Positions 31,812 to 44,192 of a stretch of 64,000 bases of DNA are shown here, piece after piece. The stretch's first letter is position 1. Each line of letters begins with the position of its first letter. Under the pieces are notes generated by a model that was not told where the DNA came from, did not search any database, and saw only the letters and a list, made by a program, of their open reading frames with translations. The stretch is from Symsagittifera roscoffensis (lineage: Eukaryota; Xenacoelomorpha; Acoela; Convolutidae). Made by a program: the position numbers and the translations under genes. The stretch is from the NCBI RefSeq assembly GCF_963678635.1, contig NC_087062.1:74392349-74456348 (forward strand), given 5' to 3'.

Positions 31812-33629
31812 TCAACTCTCCTGTTCCAACAGCTTCGGTTTGCAACAAGGTAGCAAGTCAACATTAACCTTTTGCTCCCGGTTCCTGCAAAAGCTGTTGT
31901 GAAGACATAAGCTCACATTTCGTTCTAGGTCAGCTCTTAAGACCTCTTTCTTCTCATCTTCAAGCACACAAGGCGCTCCAGCTACTCGCTTCACCGCTGT
32001 GGTGACCGCGTTTCTGTGCGTCAGGAATGCTCTCTTATAGGCTCCTGGTCCTATATCTAGCTGGAAAGATTGATAGGCTTCCGTGTTCCTCGACATGTGA
32101 CGCTTCGCGCGTTCATACATCCACGATGTCATCACTGCACGGAACCAAGGCATCAATCTTTGCCTTGACCATATTCTTTCAATGGCTTTAGGTATTCTCA
32201 GAACCTTGTAGGTGGTTCTGAAAAGATCCAATTCACGACTCATCTTCACGTTGCTCAGCTGCTCAGGAGTCGGCACGGCCGTCTCCTGTTCACTTGTGTC
32301 CGCGTTAGCCTCCAGCCATCTAACTGCCAGCATGGCACTAACCACCGCGATTGACACCTGTTGATTCTGATCGGGCAACCCCGTAGAGTATAACTCCTCC
32401 ACGTCCCATACTAGCATCAGATTCCCGCGTTTGGGGTACCACAACGTCTGCGCCAAGCAGTGGCAAGGATACTCCCCATGGTTTCTCACTATGTTCCTTC
32501 GGGTCCGATACTCTGAGGCTCCCAGCAACGGTTCCACCTCCATCAGAATTCTGTGTAAGTCGTCTTTCTCTTCTATGGTGGGGAATTCAGTGGGTAACGC
32601 TCCACTCGCTTTCTGTTTCTGGAACTCACTCACATTGCCTTCGTTTAATCTCAGAAACTCTTCACCCACTACGTCTTGCAACTCGCCTTCAGATCTCTTC
32701 GGGACTGCCCGAAAGATCTTTGCCAACAAATCATATGACCTCTCCGACATTCTGGCCAACCTCACGCACTTTGGCACAGAGAAAAGTTGGTCAATCAACA
32801 CCTGCTGTGTCCTTGCATCCATCACCACCATGTGTGTAGGATATCTACTACTGCAATATGGTGCGGAGCTTGAACCCACCAGATACTTTGAACCAGTCGG
32901 TTTATGATAGGCCTCACTATCTTTCAGATTCATCTCGTTCTCCAGAGCTTCTCTCCAGCTTCCGATCTTCTGCTCCGTTTGCAATGCTCCAGGGAATACT
33001 TCCACGCTGAGGGACGTCACTAGCTCATGGGCACGCTCCAGGCGCTCAAGCGATTCAATCGAACTCGTCATGCTATAAAATTCCAAGGCTGTGATCAAGT
33101 TTACATCCGTTACCCCATGACAGTCCGCGACCAACTCCATACCACTCTTATCCGACATGCTCAATCTTCCGTACAATCGTGCCAGTTGCCGATGCTGCTC
33201 GCTCAGCGTAACCAGGCAGTGTCCCAAGTTGCAAACATGTCCTTCCATCCCACTATGTTGAGCCAAGCATGTGCCCTGCTTCAACCAATTGCTCGATGGA
33301 CCTTCCTCGGACAGCTCCGTGGATGGGTTGCTCTTCCGCTTCGTCAACCTCATGGCCAGCAGATGATGTATCATGGCCAGATCATGCAAACTCGCGTCAT
33401 CATCCAGGTCTAACGTGATATCCGCCGTCATGTCCCAGATTAAACCGGCGTTAGGATGAGGACACCAAGAAGGCTTCATGAGTTCCCACATCGTCACTAG
33501 ACTGGTTTTCAAGGGACCGTCCCAAGAACCACAATCAAAACTCACTTGCCCCTTTAGCTCGGGAACCGAGGGTTCGACCACTCGTTCTTCCAAGATAATT
33601 CCCAGCTTGGGTTGTTCCACCATCAGCAT
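31812..33629 (-). pseudogene. ORF X, C-terminal segment X4, copy A (605 aa)
   Basis: This is the longest piece of the unknown protein. It has no signal peptide or membrane segment. Conserved with the plus-strand relative are KLGIILEERVVEPSVP (start), GMEGHVCNLGHC near residue 125, FYSMTSSIESLERLER near 185, WSRQRLMPWFRA near 505, and CLHNSFCRNRE with LPCCKPKLLEQES at the end. The last block keeps four Cys as C-x5-C and CC, so metal binding is possible. The frame upstream of the ATG stays open through WVERIKETG, so the ATG at 33629 need not be the start. X4 is the continuation of X3. The frame ends at TGA 31812-31814, where copy B has TGG, so this copy lost about 30 C-terminal residues. I recognise no family. 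Confidence 0.6.
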
Positions 33630-33667
33630 TCCAGTTTCTTTAATACGTTCAACCCAGAAATTGAGTA

Positions 33668-34717
33668 CTAATTGAGTTCCCTGGCTTCTTCATTCACGAA
33701 GGGATTATACGCCATCCCCGGTATGCCAGACACATATTGGAACGACTTCAGTTTCCCTAGTGTTGCAAACTCTTTTTGTCCTTTGACTGCTTCAATCAAC
33801 TCCCGGCTCATTTTCAATTCTTTGTTGGAATATCTTCTCACTTCTTCCAACTTGCGATAGCTCTCCATGTCATTCGACTCCTTATTTGGTACAGTCAACG
33901 GCATGTCCTGATATAGTTCCAGGAGTGCCCTAAGAAAGTTCCTTTCGCAATCAACTCCTTTTTGCCGAATGATCTTTATACATTCTCCCAAAACAGGAGT
34001 GGGGATACGATCCACCACGAACCTGACAAAGCAAAGGGCATCCTTAAGCTTAAACCATGTTATCGCAGAATCGTCTTTTGAAATCAACGCTCGCAGAGCT
34101 TCCATCAACCCCAGCTCCTGTTCCCGTGATTTCGAATCATTGCTGGCTTCATATTCCGCCTTCTTGATGCCCATCAAGCACCAAGCCAACCGTACTTGCA
34201 GATCAGTTCTCATGCAAGGATGAGCCAGGTATGCTGCCACCGTAGCAGGTGCATGCATCGACTCGTCGAAGTATCTCTGGAGGGCCGCCCTCCAGGAAAT
34301 TTCTAGTAGTTTTTCCAATCCGATTTCGTTCGCTTCAGAGGACATTACCGTGCCGTATTCTCTTCGATTCAAGTTTGAATTCTCCGTAAGCTCTTTCAGA
34401 TATTCCTGCATGGCTCGCTTCTCGCTCCAAGCCATCAGGTGCCCTCTCGCAGAGTTTCTCGCTTTCAACATCTCCACATAACCCCCTGCTGGATCTCCCA
34501 TGTGGACCGATTCCGGCACAGTGACTCGACTGTACTCGACCACGTCGAGTTGTCCTTCCAGTTTCAATTTGGCCATGTTGGTCCGCGAGGGCCTGTAATC
34601 TTCAAGTCCTCCAGATCCACATTGACTGATGATCTCCATCTCTAATTTAGTGTCTGCCAGGGTTCGTGCTGTTTTCTTTGATCTCACGGCTGTCGTGGTC
34701 AGACCTGCCAAGAGCAT
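33668..34717 (-). pseudogene. ORF X, segment X3, copy A (349 aa)
   Basis: This is a soluble, charged, mostly helical-looking segment. Its end, KSFQYVSGIPGMAYNPFVNEE, matches the plus-strand relative, and YSNKELKMSRELIEAVK before it also matches (LSNKELMLMKKSM). It overlaps the acidic segment X2 by about 19 bases in another frame and is followed by X4 in a third frame. In the plus-strand relative the X3-X4 passage is in one frame (23270-23545), so the break here is a lesion and not an evolved signal. Function unknown. Confidence 0.6.
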
Positions 34718-34950
34718 AGGGGGTCAAACTTCTGGCTTATTGGGTCTATCGGGGATAAGTCGGCCGACGCCTCCTTTGTAGGGGACATGAAAGATGATGG
34801 CGTCATTAGCAATAGACTACCATCGACTTCCCCATCGTCGTCTTCACTAAACCGGTATTCTAGCAAGTCTCTCTCTAACGCTCCCAGATCCGTCTCACCC
34901 GGTTTTCCCGTCTTTCCCTCGATGTCGTCGTCATCGTCCTGATCCATCAA
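34699..34950 (-). pseudogene. ORF X, acidic segment X2, copy A
   Basis: This 83-codon frame begins with MDQDDDDDIEGK and contains EYRFSEDDDGEVDG. The frame is open upstream to about 35003, where it meets the end of X1, so it is probably the acidic linker between X1 and X3 after a frameshift. It is too short and acidic to suggest an activity. Confidence 0.5.
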
Positions 34951-35006
34951 TTCATCATCACCTGCATCAGGTTTCGGCCTGGTTCCTGAAGGTCCTTGTC
35001 GTAAGT

Positions 35007-36068
35007 CTATCCCGAGTCCGGCCGAGCCGCTACGGTCATGTCTCCTGCGTGATAAAACAACTCATCCTTCACCAGGAATTCTACGGACTCCTCGCCATGT
35101 GGTGCCAGGTCCTCTACTGTTATATACGAGCCTCCTCTGCTCTCCTTTGCCACTTCCAGCATCACTACTTTCACTTCTCCTGACCACTTCAGTCTTGACA
35201 AGTCATCCGTGGGAGAATACACTTCGTTCCACATTTCGGCCGAGACCTCTGGTCTCCTGGAAGGTAGTGCCTTGATCTTCTTCCTACTCCAAGCATCAGG
35301 AAATGAGAAGTCAAACGTGTGCGCGGCTGCAACATTCCAGCCAATGAAGCGCGGCTCCATCCCTTCACTCCACTTCAACATTCTCTTCTCTGCGTCGCGA
35401 GCTGCTCCGATGCGAGGGGCAATGATGGGAGATGTGACTCCCAACAACATCCTCCTTATCGGTGGATATCGAGGGCATTGGTCCGGCAGCGGCCTGGACC
35501 CAGAAAGCCACGCTTGCTGGTTCTCTTTAGCGTGTGCATAGGCCTCTGGTAAGAGTGGCACTCCCATAGCCGCTCCTGTATCCTTCACTACTGGTCTCAA
35601 ATTCCAAAGCTTCGGGTTAAACTGGATGTGAGAAAGTTCCTCACGGCCCATTCGGCACTTGAAGTGGTTATTGAAATCCATCAACACCCAACCTGGCTCC
35701 GCTATTCTTCCGAACAGTCTATCGTCACTGGCCAGCCCTCTCAACTCCCTCTGCTCTACCCAGTTCAGCACGGAACAATCCACGACTGAGACCAGGTTGA
35801 CATACAACACCGAATTCCGGTATGCCTTGACTTGCACGTCCGGGAACGCGAAAGACATCACCGGTCCATACACCACCGTGACGAATTCCCGCAGTCCGTG
35901 AATCAGAGCCAACGGATCGATCCTCATCATGACTGCCAAATCTGTCAGCAAGGGCATGCCACAATATTGCTTGCACTCACTCGCATCCGTCGCCACCTTA
36001 TCTTCTCCCGTGAGGCTTCTGTTTTGTTGTAAGAGATATTGGAGCAGGAGAGTCCTCCAGTCTTTCAT
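35007..36068 (-). pseudogene. ORF X, segment X1, copy A (353 aa)
   Basis: It starts at an ATG whose A-T-G-A overlaps the stop of the preceding frame. Conserved positions with the plus-strand relative include GPVMSFAFPDVQVK and GWVLMDFNNHFKCRMGREELSHIQF (relative: LYMLVWDKVLRMKQSNFSRQLK). Hydrophobic strands alternate with charged segments, as in a globular domain. There is no membrane segment. X1 runs into the acidic X2 by a frame change at about 35003. In this copy the sequence upstream of 36171 is replaced by the duplication junction, so the first about 47 codons of ORF X are missing. Family unknown. Confidence 0.6.
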
Positions 36069-36171
36069 CTCTTCAGTCGATTTCGACCTCTCTCGGCGGT
36101 CCCGGATTCACCGAAGGCCAACATTAACACGACTTCCGTAGGGCGATTCCGTCGACCCTCTCGTCCTAATG

Positions 36172-39100
36172 CTCAGAGAGCCAGCGACGGTAGAGACTGC
36201 GGGGTGGCTAGCCATCAAAGACGTTCTGGAGTCCATGGGCGAGATTATGGACGTGTTGAAAGAAGACGGATTCCAGTAGATAACTCCGAAGCCAGTGTTT
36301 GTGTTTTCCGTGCATCAGCCGGACGGATTAAAAATTGTGTATGCAATAGTTACGCTCCTTTCAGAAGTAAAGTATGATGTGATCATACCTGCCCCAAATT
36401 TGGTAGTCGAAACGAAAAATCTGATGCCATTTCGATCATGATTGCCCGCAGTATGGTCAGATATCTGGAACGTCATGAGAGATTTGAAAGACCATCCGCT
36501 ATATATGCTAGTGTGGGACGAAGTGTTGCGAATGAAGCAGTCAAATTTTAGCAGACAACTCAAGATAAAGCCAGGAATCGATGACGATTATCAATTGATA
36601 GAATAAATGTCAAACGACCTGTGATTCAAAGGCATGGAGTTCAAGGAAGAAGAAGACAAGAGACAGAACGCCAAAGAAAGAAAAGCTCACTTGGAAGCTA
36701 TGGTTTTGCGAACGAAACCGGATGCGAACAAGTGGCTTCACTTGACTCCTCGGGTAGCAGCATTAGGCATGGACGCTTCTGAGGGGTCCCCTGATGACTG
36801 CCAAAATCCACGCTTATCTCGTAAGAAAATTAAATCTGGCGGAGAGCGAAGGAGAGAAAACAACAGAACTCGTAGACAGGATGAACCAGACGACACTGGA
36901 GACATTCTGGACTCTGAAGGTTTTGAGAGAACAAAGAGCATGTTGGAAGGATGGAAGCAGGATGGTCCGTGTCCTTCCTGGCGAGAATCTACTATTGACT
37001 TTCTCATTATCTAATACGGGAACTCCTCAAGGCCGATACGGAACTCTCTATCGTGGTGATCCTGGGACTGCTTGTGACGTTCGGATCAGAAAATTTCAGA
37101 GAAGAACCTGCCGTGCTGCTGACAGAAGGAATCAAAATTTCCGAATGGACGGGTTTTTTGACACTGACTGCAATAACACATAGAAAGCTAGGAGAACTGA
37201 TGACCTTAACTCGTTAACCCGAACTAAAGAGAGTGAATATGAAAGAACCTGCTGAGCTACAACTCCTGAAGAAGATCGATGAAATCCAAAGACTCTCGAA
37301 CAAGGAGCTTATGCTCATGAAAAAATCAATGGGGACACTACTGAAGTCCAGTGAAAAGTGGTAATCAATCGGAAAGAAGTCGTACCACTACGTGTCGGGA
37401 GTTGTTTTTGGGGTGGCATACAACTCTTTCATCAATGAGGACATACTTACTTGTTACTTCGACTGTAAACAAGCTGTGTTACTGATATTCTGGTTGTCGA
37501 GAATATCAACGATAAGAATTGTTGCCAGTCAGCAAATCAAGCTAGGACTTGTAATGGAAGAAAAGATGACCGCACCTTCTATACCGAAATCTGACAACAG
37601 AGTGGAATCTGGATTGGGATTCTCAGATGAATTACTGAGCACAAGCTTGATGATTGTGTGGAAATAAAGGAAGCCATCATGGTGCCCGAGTGCAAATGCG
37701 GATTCGATTTTGCGAGAGACACAGGACATGCAAAGGGAATTGAATGCAGATTGTAACACCATCTACAATTTAATGACTAAAGCCTCTAAGAGCAACCGAG
37801 AGAAGAGTCAAGAGTTGCCTGGCTGGAGACCTGAAGACTGGGATAAAACTGGTAGCTGGCTGGCGAAAGTCTGGGGACTAGAAGGTCACATGTGTGGAGG
37901 ACTTGATTGCGTAAAAACACTGGCGAGACAACATAATGAACTGACGAAATTGTTTGGAAATATAGTGATGAAAACGAGAACGGAAACAGTACCAATCCCA
38001 GATTGTCTTGGAGAAAGTGAAGTGAATCCAGTGACTGCACTAGGATTTTACAGCATATTTGAATCTTTAGAGTCACTATTAAATCTAGAACAAAAGTGAA
38101 ACATATCACAGACTGTCTGGAGCTCGATACGTAGTAGGCTCGACGATGGCTCCAATGCCGTATCCAGTACAATTCATGGCAGTTGATATAAAGAGCAGCA
38201 CAAGAACGATAGTGGATCAAACTTTCTCAGTCTGAAAATGTGTAACACTCGCGAGCATGTCGGCGAAATCTACTGAGTTACTTTGTAAGATGCTTGCTGC
38301 AGTTCCAGAAAGAACCAAGGACGAATAGAACCGATACTTGGAAAGAAGTTATTGAGATAAATAAGTGGGAAATTTTGTGATTTTGAAAGACAGAAGCAGA
38401 AAGGATCAACAGCAGCGGATTATAATGCAGTAGACGAAAATGACGCATTCCCCGGAGTGATAATGGAAGTGGAAATACTGCTAGAAAAGTCAGGAAAACG
38501 AAATTGGAGAAGCACCATGTTAACGCCTGATGAGTTCCCATGCCATTGTTTGCTATAAACATAGTCGTATCCTGGGCGAAGTAATCTGGTGTTGATCTGG
38601 GACTCTGGAAACCTGCTCTCCGTGGGTTTACCAGACTCATCACAGCCCATACAGTAATAATTGGAGTAATGATGGCGATTAGATGGCTGGACGCTCATGT
38701 TAGAGAGAACAATCGACAGGAAGTACCGACTAAAGAACACATGGAAGAAATTGATTGTCTAAAATAACTAGATCTTTTTGAGACAATGAGTAAAATCTTG
38801 AATCTTCCGATCAAAATGAAGGAATTATGGTCCAGAGGACGAATGATGCGGTGGTTCAGAGCCAAAATTACTGCCTGGTTGTATGATTATGCCCAAGAGC
38901 ATATTTCGAAGCACAGCGTAACGCATCGGAGCTGTCGTGACGCATCGGAATGCACTACTTATCGCAGTGAAACGAACGTTGAAGACGATTGATTGTGACG
39001 CAAGAGTAGGAGAACAGCTGTTGAAAAAGATCTGGAGAGCAATGTTATGTTGTGCCTCCACAACAGCATCTGCAGGAATAGGGAAACTACTGTAGACTCT

Positions 39101-39244
39101 CTACCTTGTTGCAAACAAAGGGTGGAAGAGCAGAGATCTTGGAGGACTGCCTCCAACAGCGTAAAAATGGCCACCAATGTGCTGCACGATACAGAAAACG
39201 AAATTGCAGAGTCGATGTCGCAGGAGGAGGAGATGCAACAGTAA
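36172..39244 (+). pseudogene. ORF X of the plus-strand element, copy B (broken)
   Basis: It is the duplicate of 22050-25122 with about a dozen substitutions. One changes a TAG at 22832 to TGG here, so the frame 36634-37014 is longer than its twin. It has no start region because the duplication begins inside the ORF. Remaining stops and frameshifts are shared with copy A, so they predate the duplication. Confidence 0.75.
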
Positions 39245-39378
39245 CAAAATCAGGATGACAAGATGCAAAAACAGAACGATTAAAAGAATTAAGAAGTTTT
39301 AGAACTTCTAAACGAAGAAAATCAAAAGAAAGAGATGAACATAGGAGTAACAAAGAGAAGGAGATTAAAACTCAGAAT

Positions 39379-39844
39379 TGTTTTGTCTCAGAAAAACTCA
39401 ATTGAGCAACCAAGCTAACTAAGCTCGAAATTGAAACTTGATAAAATAAGAAACTTTAGTTTTTCTGAGTTAAAATTTTGCTGAAAATATGGTTTTGCCT
39501 GTTGATTTTTGGTTTTTGTTTTTAATGACGCTTGGTGTTTAGAAAGGCTTGAGTTGAGCCTATGTTCAAATTAATTCAGCCTGCGTTATTGTTTTTAACC
39601 ATCTGAGATGACTGATCCCTTTCTGGTGACATGAAAGAGTTGAGTAATCTCTTGAAGAGGGAGGTTTTTTCATTGTTTTTTCTAACCACCGAGTTTCCTA
39701 ATTTCTTAAGCGTAGTAGGATTAATTTAGTTTGTTGGTTGACAGGACTATGCTGCGTCCCAACATTTTTCATCCTTCAAGAAAAAGTTTTAACTTGAGAC
39801 ATTGGCACTAAAAGTCAGATGAGATATTTTATCTTAGGTTATAT
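39379..39844 (+). repeat. Truncated 3' LTR of the plus-strand element, copy B
   Basis: Duplicate of 25257-25722, with one noted substitution (GAAAATATGGTTTTG here). It is preceded by the same purine tract. Confidence 0.6.
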
Positions 39845-39856
39845 TAGTAGTAGTAA

Positions 39857-39901
<45 letters not shown>
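39845..39901. repeat. (TAG)19 microsatellite, copy B
   Basis: This is 57 bp of TAG with one TAA at the same place as in copy A, ten units shorter. It is the only length difference I find between the two 14.1-kb copies. Confidence 0.95.
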
Positions 39902-40150
39902 GGTAGGCTTTAGGATTTCTCCATGGGTTTTGAACCCTCGTTTATAAGTTCATAATTTTTCCCGTTGGGTTGCAGTTTCCACACCAGCAAAGAATTCTCC
40001 ACATACACAAATTGTTTTCTGCAAAATTTCTGTTGATTAAATTTCCAATACCTGTTTGTTATAGATATTTTCAAGCTGTCATGATCTTGATTTTCGAAGT
40101 CCACAGTTTGGCTAAAGTAGTTGTATAGAACGTATATAATAATTTTCTTT

Positions 40151-41768
40151 TCACTTTTTCAGTCTTGTTGCATGAACAGCAATCTCACCACGTGTTGCTT
40201 GTCTCGTTCGTGATTCGTTTTTATGAATAATTGTATTCAAATCAAGGTCATGTTTAATTTTTAGTAGTGAAACTAAGAACAATATGTCGTGTAGTTGAAA
40301 GTACATTGAGAGTGGAAGGAGCTCTAAAAATTTCAGTCTTTCAGTATAACTCATTTTGAAGTTATTTGTAATCCAAGAAGTCACTCGTTTTTGTACTCTT
40401 TCAAGTTGTCTTGATTCTGTTTTGTTCGGATACCATGTTTGCGATGCATAGCTTATGATTGGTACGATGTATCCACAGTATAAGTTTAATTTTGACTGAA
40501 ATGATGTTTTTTTTCGAGATATTCCGTTTGATTTTGTAAAAATCTCCCATTGCTTTTGATATGCGATTTTCAGCATTTACTGACCAAGAAAGGTTGTCAC
40601 ACATCAAAATACCTAAGTCTTTTTGGGTCTTTGCGGTATCAACCTTTGTATTAAATAGTGTAGCTTCCATTTTCCTTCTGAGGTTTAACAGATTACATTT
40701 ATCTTCAATCAGCGGCATTTTATTTTCTTTGCACCATTTTTCAACATTTGTTGTGTCTTTTTGCAGATGAATTTTTCAGTAGACAAGATCTTCATATCGT
40801 CACAATAGCCAAAACAATCCGAATTCTCAATGCATTTGGGAAAGTCGTTAATGAACATGATAAAAAAAAGAGGGCCAAGAATTGAGCCCTGCGGTACACC
40901 GCTAGTTACTTCTTTCAGAGTTGATGAACTTTTATTGATTTTCACAAATTGCATTCTATCTGTATTTGTATTATGTCTTGTATTTGAATGCCTAGACCTA
41001 TGTTCCGTAGTTCAGCTATTAGAATACTATGAGGAACTTTATCAAAGGCTTTAGAAAAATCTAGATAAAGGACTGATAGTGTTTGAACATTTTTGTCATC
41101 GTAGAGTTCATATACTTTGCTCAAAAATTGTACCATTTGTAGTACTGCTGATCTTTTTTGCCGGAAGCCGTATTGTACGTTTTCCAAGAAAGGTTGAATT
41201 TTGGGGTATATATTATCAAAGATAATTTTTCGAAGACCTTCGAGGCGGAGCATAAAAGGCTAATTGGGCGGTAGCACTCAACTGACGTTTTGTTCTTTTC
41301 TTTAAAAATTGGGGCCATTTGACTTGTTTTCCAGCAGGTCGGGAAGAGCCGCTTGTTAATGAACGTGCGGAAGAGAAGATAGAGCGATTTTGACAGAGTT
41401 TCAGAAAGATTTTTGAGGATTATATTACCTATACCATCAAAACCTGATGCTTTATTTGTTAAAAGATTTTTGAGAATGTATTCGATTTTGGTTTCTTCAA
41501 GGTGTATTTGTGTACAGATTTCTTCTGTAGGAGAACAGCTTGTATTTCGTGCGAGAGGGTTAGGATTTGATTCCTTTTGATATACACTGATGAAGAATTC
41601 GTTAAAAAATGTAGCTTTTTGGGTGTCATCTCTAGTGGATTTTTCCTTGTAAAACATTTTTTGGGGATATTGCCTGCAACTACTTACTTTCTTCAAGTAT
41701 TTTTGTAGGTCACTGAATCGTCTACTGCTTGTTACTGTTTCTTCGTAAATTGCTTGATCATCAGTCAA
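40151..41768 (-). pseudogene. LINE reverse transcriptase, copy B
   Basis: It has the same motifs and the same frame breaks as the copy at 26059-27676. Two extra amino-acid changes are visible near the C-terminus (Leu to Phe after ERLK, Met to Ile in NTIIHKNES). Confidence 0.85.
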
Positions 41769-42110
41769 TGCTATTTGAAGATTTTTTTTCCAGTTTTTTG
41801 TGTTTTAGGATAAGGCTTAAAGTAGGTTTGTTTAAAGTAGGTTTGTTTTGCCGATCAATACGCCGTTATAAGGTTTGTACTCTTTTTAGCATGTGAGACG
41901 TACTTGGCGTCGCCCACGGGGGAGAGTTGATCTGTGTGATGTAACCTTGGGTACATTGTTCTTTATTTTGTCCCATAACCATGCATACCACTGACGCAGG
42001 AGCTCATTTACATTACTGTAACAATACGGTATGAGCGGTTTGTGTTTTATTTCTTGATTAACTGTCGTCCAGTCGGCTCTGTTAAAGGCCAGACTTTCAT
42101 TTTTGTTTAT

Positions 42111-42834
42111 TTATTTGATACTGGCTTCCATGTTAATTGTTGCAGAGTAAGCATAATGATCTGAGCATGAAACTTTGTCAATGCTGTATGCGTTTGTTGC
42201 TGATTGGTCCGTGTGCCAGTTGAGTATCACTCCAGGGTTGTTTGTTAATAAAACATCAAGTTGCTTTTTTTTGAAGTCGAATAATTGTTCATAGTCAAGT
42301 TCAATGAGCTTTTTCAACACTGCATTTTCATATTCGTTCTTTGAGTGCAACATTTTCCAATGAGTGTATTCAAAATTTATATCTCCCGTAATTGACGCTG
42401 CGTTACAGTTGTGTTGAATTTGTAATTTTGTTAAGTCTTCGAGTAAACTGATGAAGTTTTGTTGTTTCCATTGGTATTTACTGTTTTTCGGGGGATTAAA
42501 AACACAGCAGAGAATTTGATGATGCCCAGTTTCACCTGTTAGTTTGGCCACTATGCATTCTTCATTTTCTATTTGAGCATCAATTTCTTCGTTATGCACA
42601 ATTTCTTTTATCGCCATGAGTATACCTCCGTGATTGGTTTTTAAAGAGGAGTCTTTTCTATCTTTGCGAATTATAATAAAACCAGCCAAATGCAGAGCTT
42701 CATCTGGTATTTCCTTTACCAGCCATGTCTCTGTGAGACATAGTATATCGTAGTCTGTTTGTAAAATGGCAATTGATAAAGCTCTTCTTCTGTTGATGTC
42801 TAAAATACTTCTGACATTTAGGCATAAAATTTTT
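42111..42834 (-). pseudogene. LINE endonuclease domain, copy B
   Basis: It matches the copy at 28019-28742. The segment KKKHIDVSLTNN of copy A reads KKKQLDVLLTNN here. DVLLTN is the form expected in this family (the LDVLLTN-type motif before the SDH box), so copy B is probably ancestral at this spot and copy A is mutated. Confidence 0.8.
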
Positions 42835-42854
42835 CAATACTTAGCAGTAGGTAG

Positions 42855-43721
42855 TCAATTGCTTTCTTCGACTTTTTTCCAATTTCCACTTTCTTCGTCA
42901 TATTGGTAAAGGACAAGGTCCCTTAGCCGTAGGTTTTTAGCTGATACGCCAGTTTCTATCATTGTTCGTCTTTTCATAAGAAGTTTGTTCTCAATCAGAT
43001 ATTCATTTGGGCTGAGCTCTTTTGACATAAAAAGAGTTTTGTCGTAGTTTTCAATTTTGCCAAGGACATTAGTATCAGTCGTTTTTGCCATTCATTTGAT
43101 ACACTTACAACTATTGTGCGTGGCCCTTTTCCTTCTTCATATTTTCCTAAACGTTTTAAATCTGTGATTTTGGCTTCAATTGTTAAGAAAGCAAACAGTT
43201 TGTTCACCTCTTCCAAGTCGTGTTCGTGTCTATCTCTTTGAGTCCAGTTCAAGCAGTCCTCTGAACCAGATTCCATTATAGCTTGATTCTGGTTTGTTTA
43301 GGGCATGTTGCTTTGGCTCGTTTCTGTTTTGTGGTTTTTTGTTGGTTTCATCTATCTTTTGCTTAAGTGAATCTATCTCTTGTTTAAATGTAGAGAATTG
43401 TTCGGCAATTTCATTTAGTTTTGTTTCGACAATGGATGGACGGGTTTGCATCGAATCGTTGATCATCGACTCTTTCCTATTGTTTCCAACACAACAGTTA
43501 CAGAGCAGGTGGACGTTCTGAGTGATCTCCGAAATTCCAAGGATGGCAGTTTCAGATATTCCAGTGCATGTTTTTTTCATGTGCATTACATCGCCACAGG
43601 CAATGCAATTAAAATTTTTACTTTTGTTTGTGATCGGCTTTTTGCATGTTTTACAAGATTTCTCAGATGCTTGCGAGACGCTAGCATTTCTGCGTCTTTC
43701 TTTAGAGCCCATATTGCTCAA
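42855..43721 (-). pseudogene. LINE ORF1 (PHD-type zinc finger protein), copy B
   Basis: Duplicate of 28763-29629. The zinc-ligand residues and the two frame breaks are the same. One residue differs near the C-terminus (NWKKVEESN). Confidence 0.75.
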
Positions 43722-43742
43722 AAAATCTTCTCAGAACTGACA

Positions 43743-44192
43743 CTCCAAGGTATGAAACCTCAGGAGAAGACCAGACTAGAGAAGACTTATTGAGTTTTTT
43801 GATTCCCTTGGACTGATACTTCAAGGTATAAAAACCTAAGGAGAGACAAGTCTCAAGAAAATCAGACTCACCAGAACTAGTGCGATGAGGTTTGGGCTGC
43901 TTGTTTTTTCTTTGGTGCTGCTCTCTTTGATTTGGTGGGCCGTACTCTGGATTTTAATCTTTGCTGAAGTACTAGTGAACTGAGGTTGTGGCGTTTCGAA
44001 AGTACTTTGGTGAGCAACTTCAGTTCAAGAGACGGAGGGGATGTAGTTTAGAGAGGGCAACAACTGTATCAATGTCGTTTTGTTTTTGTTTAGGAAGAAG
44101 TCGTTTTATCACGTCGATGATGAGAGGTTTTGTCTTCCGTAACTTTTCAAAAATGTGAGGGGTACCGTCTCGACGAATGTATATGATCGCAG
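43743..44192. other. Spacer between the LINE and the minus-strand LTR, copy B
   Basis: Duplicate of 29651-30100. The base run immediately outside the LTR is GATCGCAG, where the target-site duplication of the minus-strand element should lie. The other side of that insertion is beyond the right edge. Confidence 0.4.

Larger units (their letters stand above)
22050..36171. repeat. 14.1-kb tandem duplication, left copy
   Basis: The 14122 bp from 22050 to 36171 recur in direct order at 36172-50263 (14092 bp). The 30-bp length difference is fully explained by ten fewer TAG units. By eye I noted about 45 substitutions, about 0.3 percent. The unit holds the plus-strand ORF X, truncated LTR, LINE, minus-strand LTR and most of the minus-strand ORF X. 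Confidence 0.95.
39902..43742 (-). mobile_element. LINE with (CTA)n tail, copy B
   Basis: Duplicate of the LINE at 25810-29650, with about ten substitutions. It is a product of the segmental duplication and not an independent insertion, because the flanks and all frame lesions are identical. Confidence 0.8.

Noticed and set aside
32431-33413. Plus-strand frames of 158 and 128 codons opposite X4 (and 46523-47505 in the second copy)
   Set aside because: They are shadows of X4, which is supported by homology to the plus-strand relative. The antisense frames have no such support.
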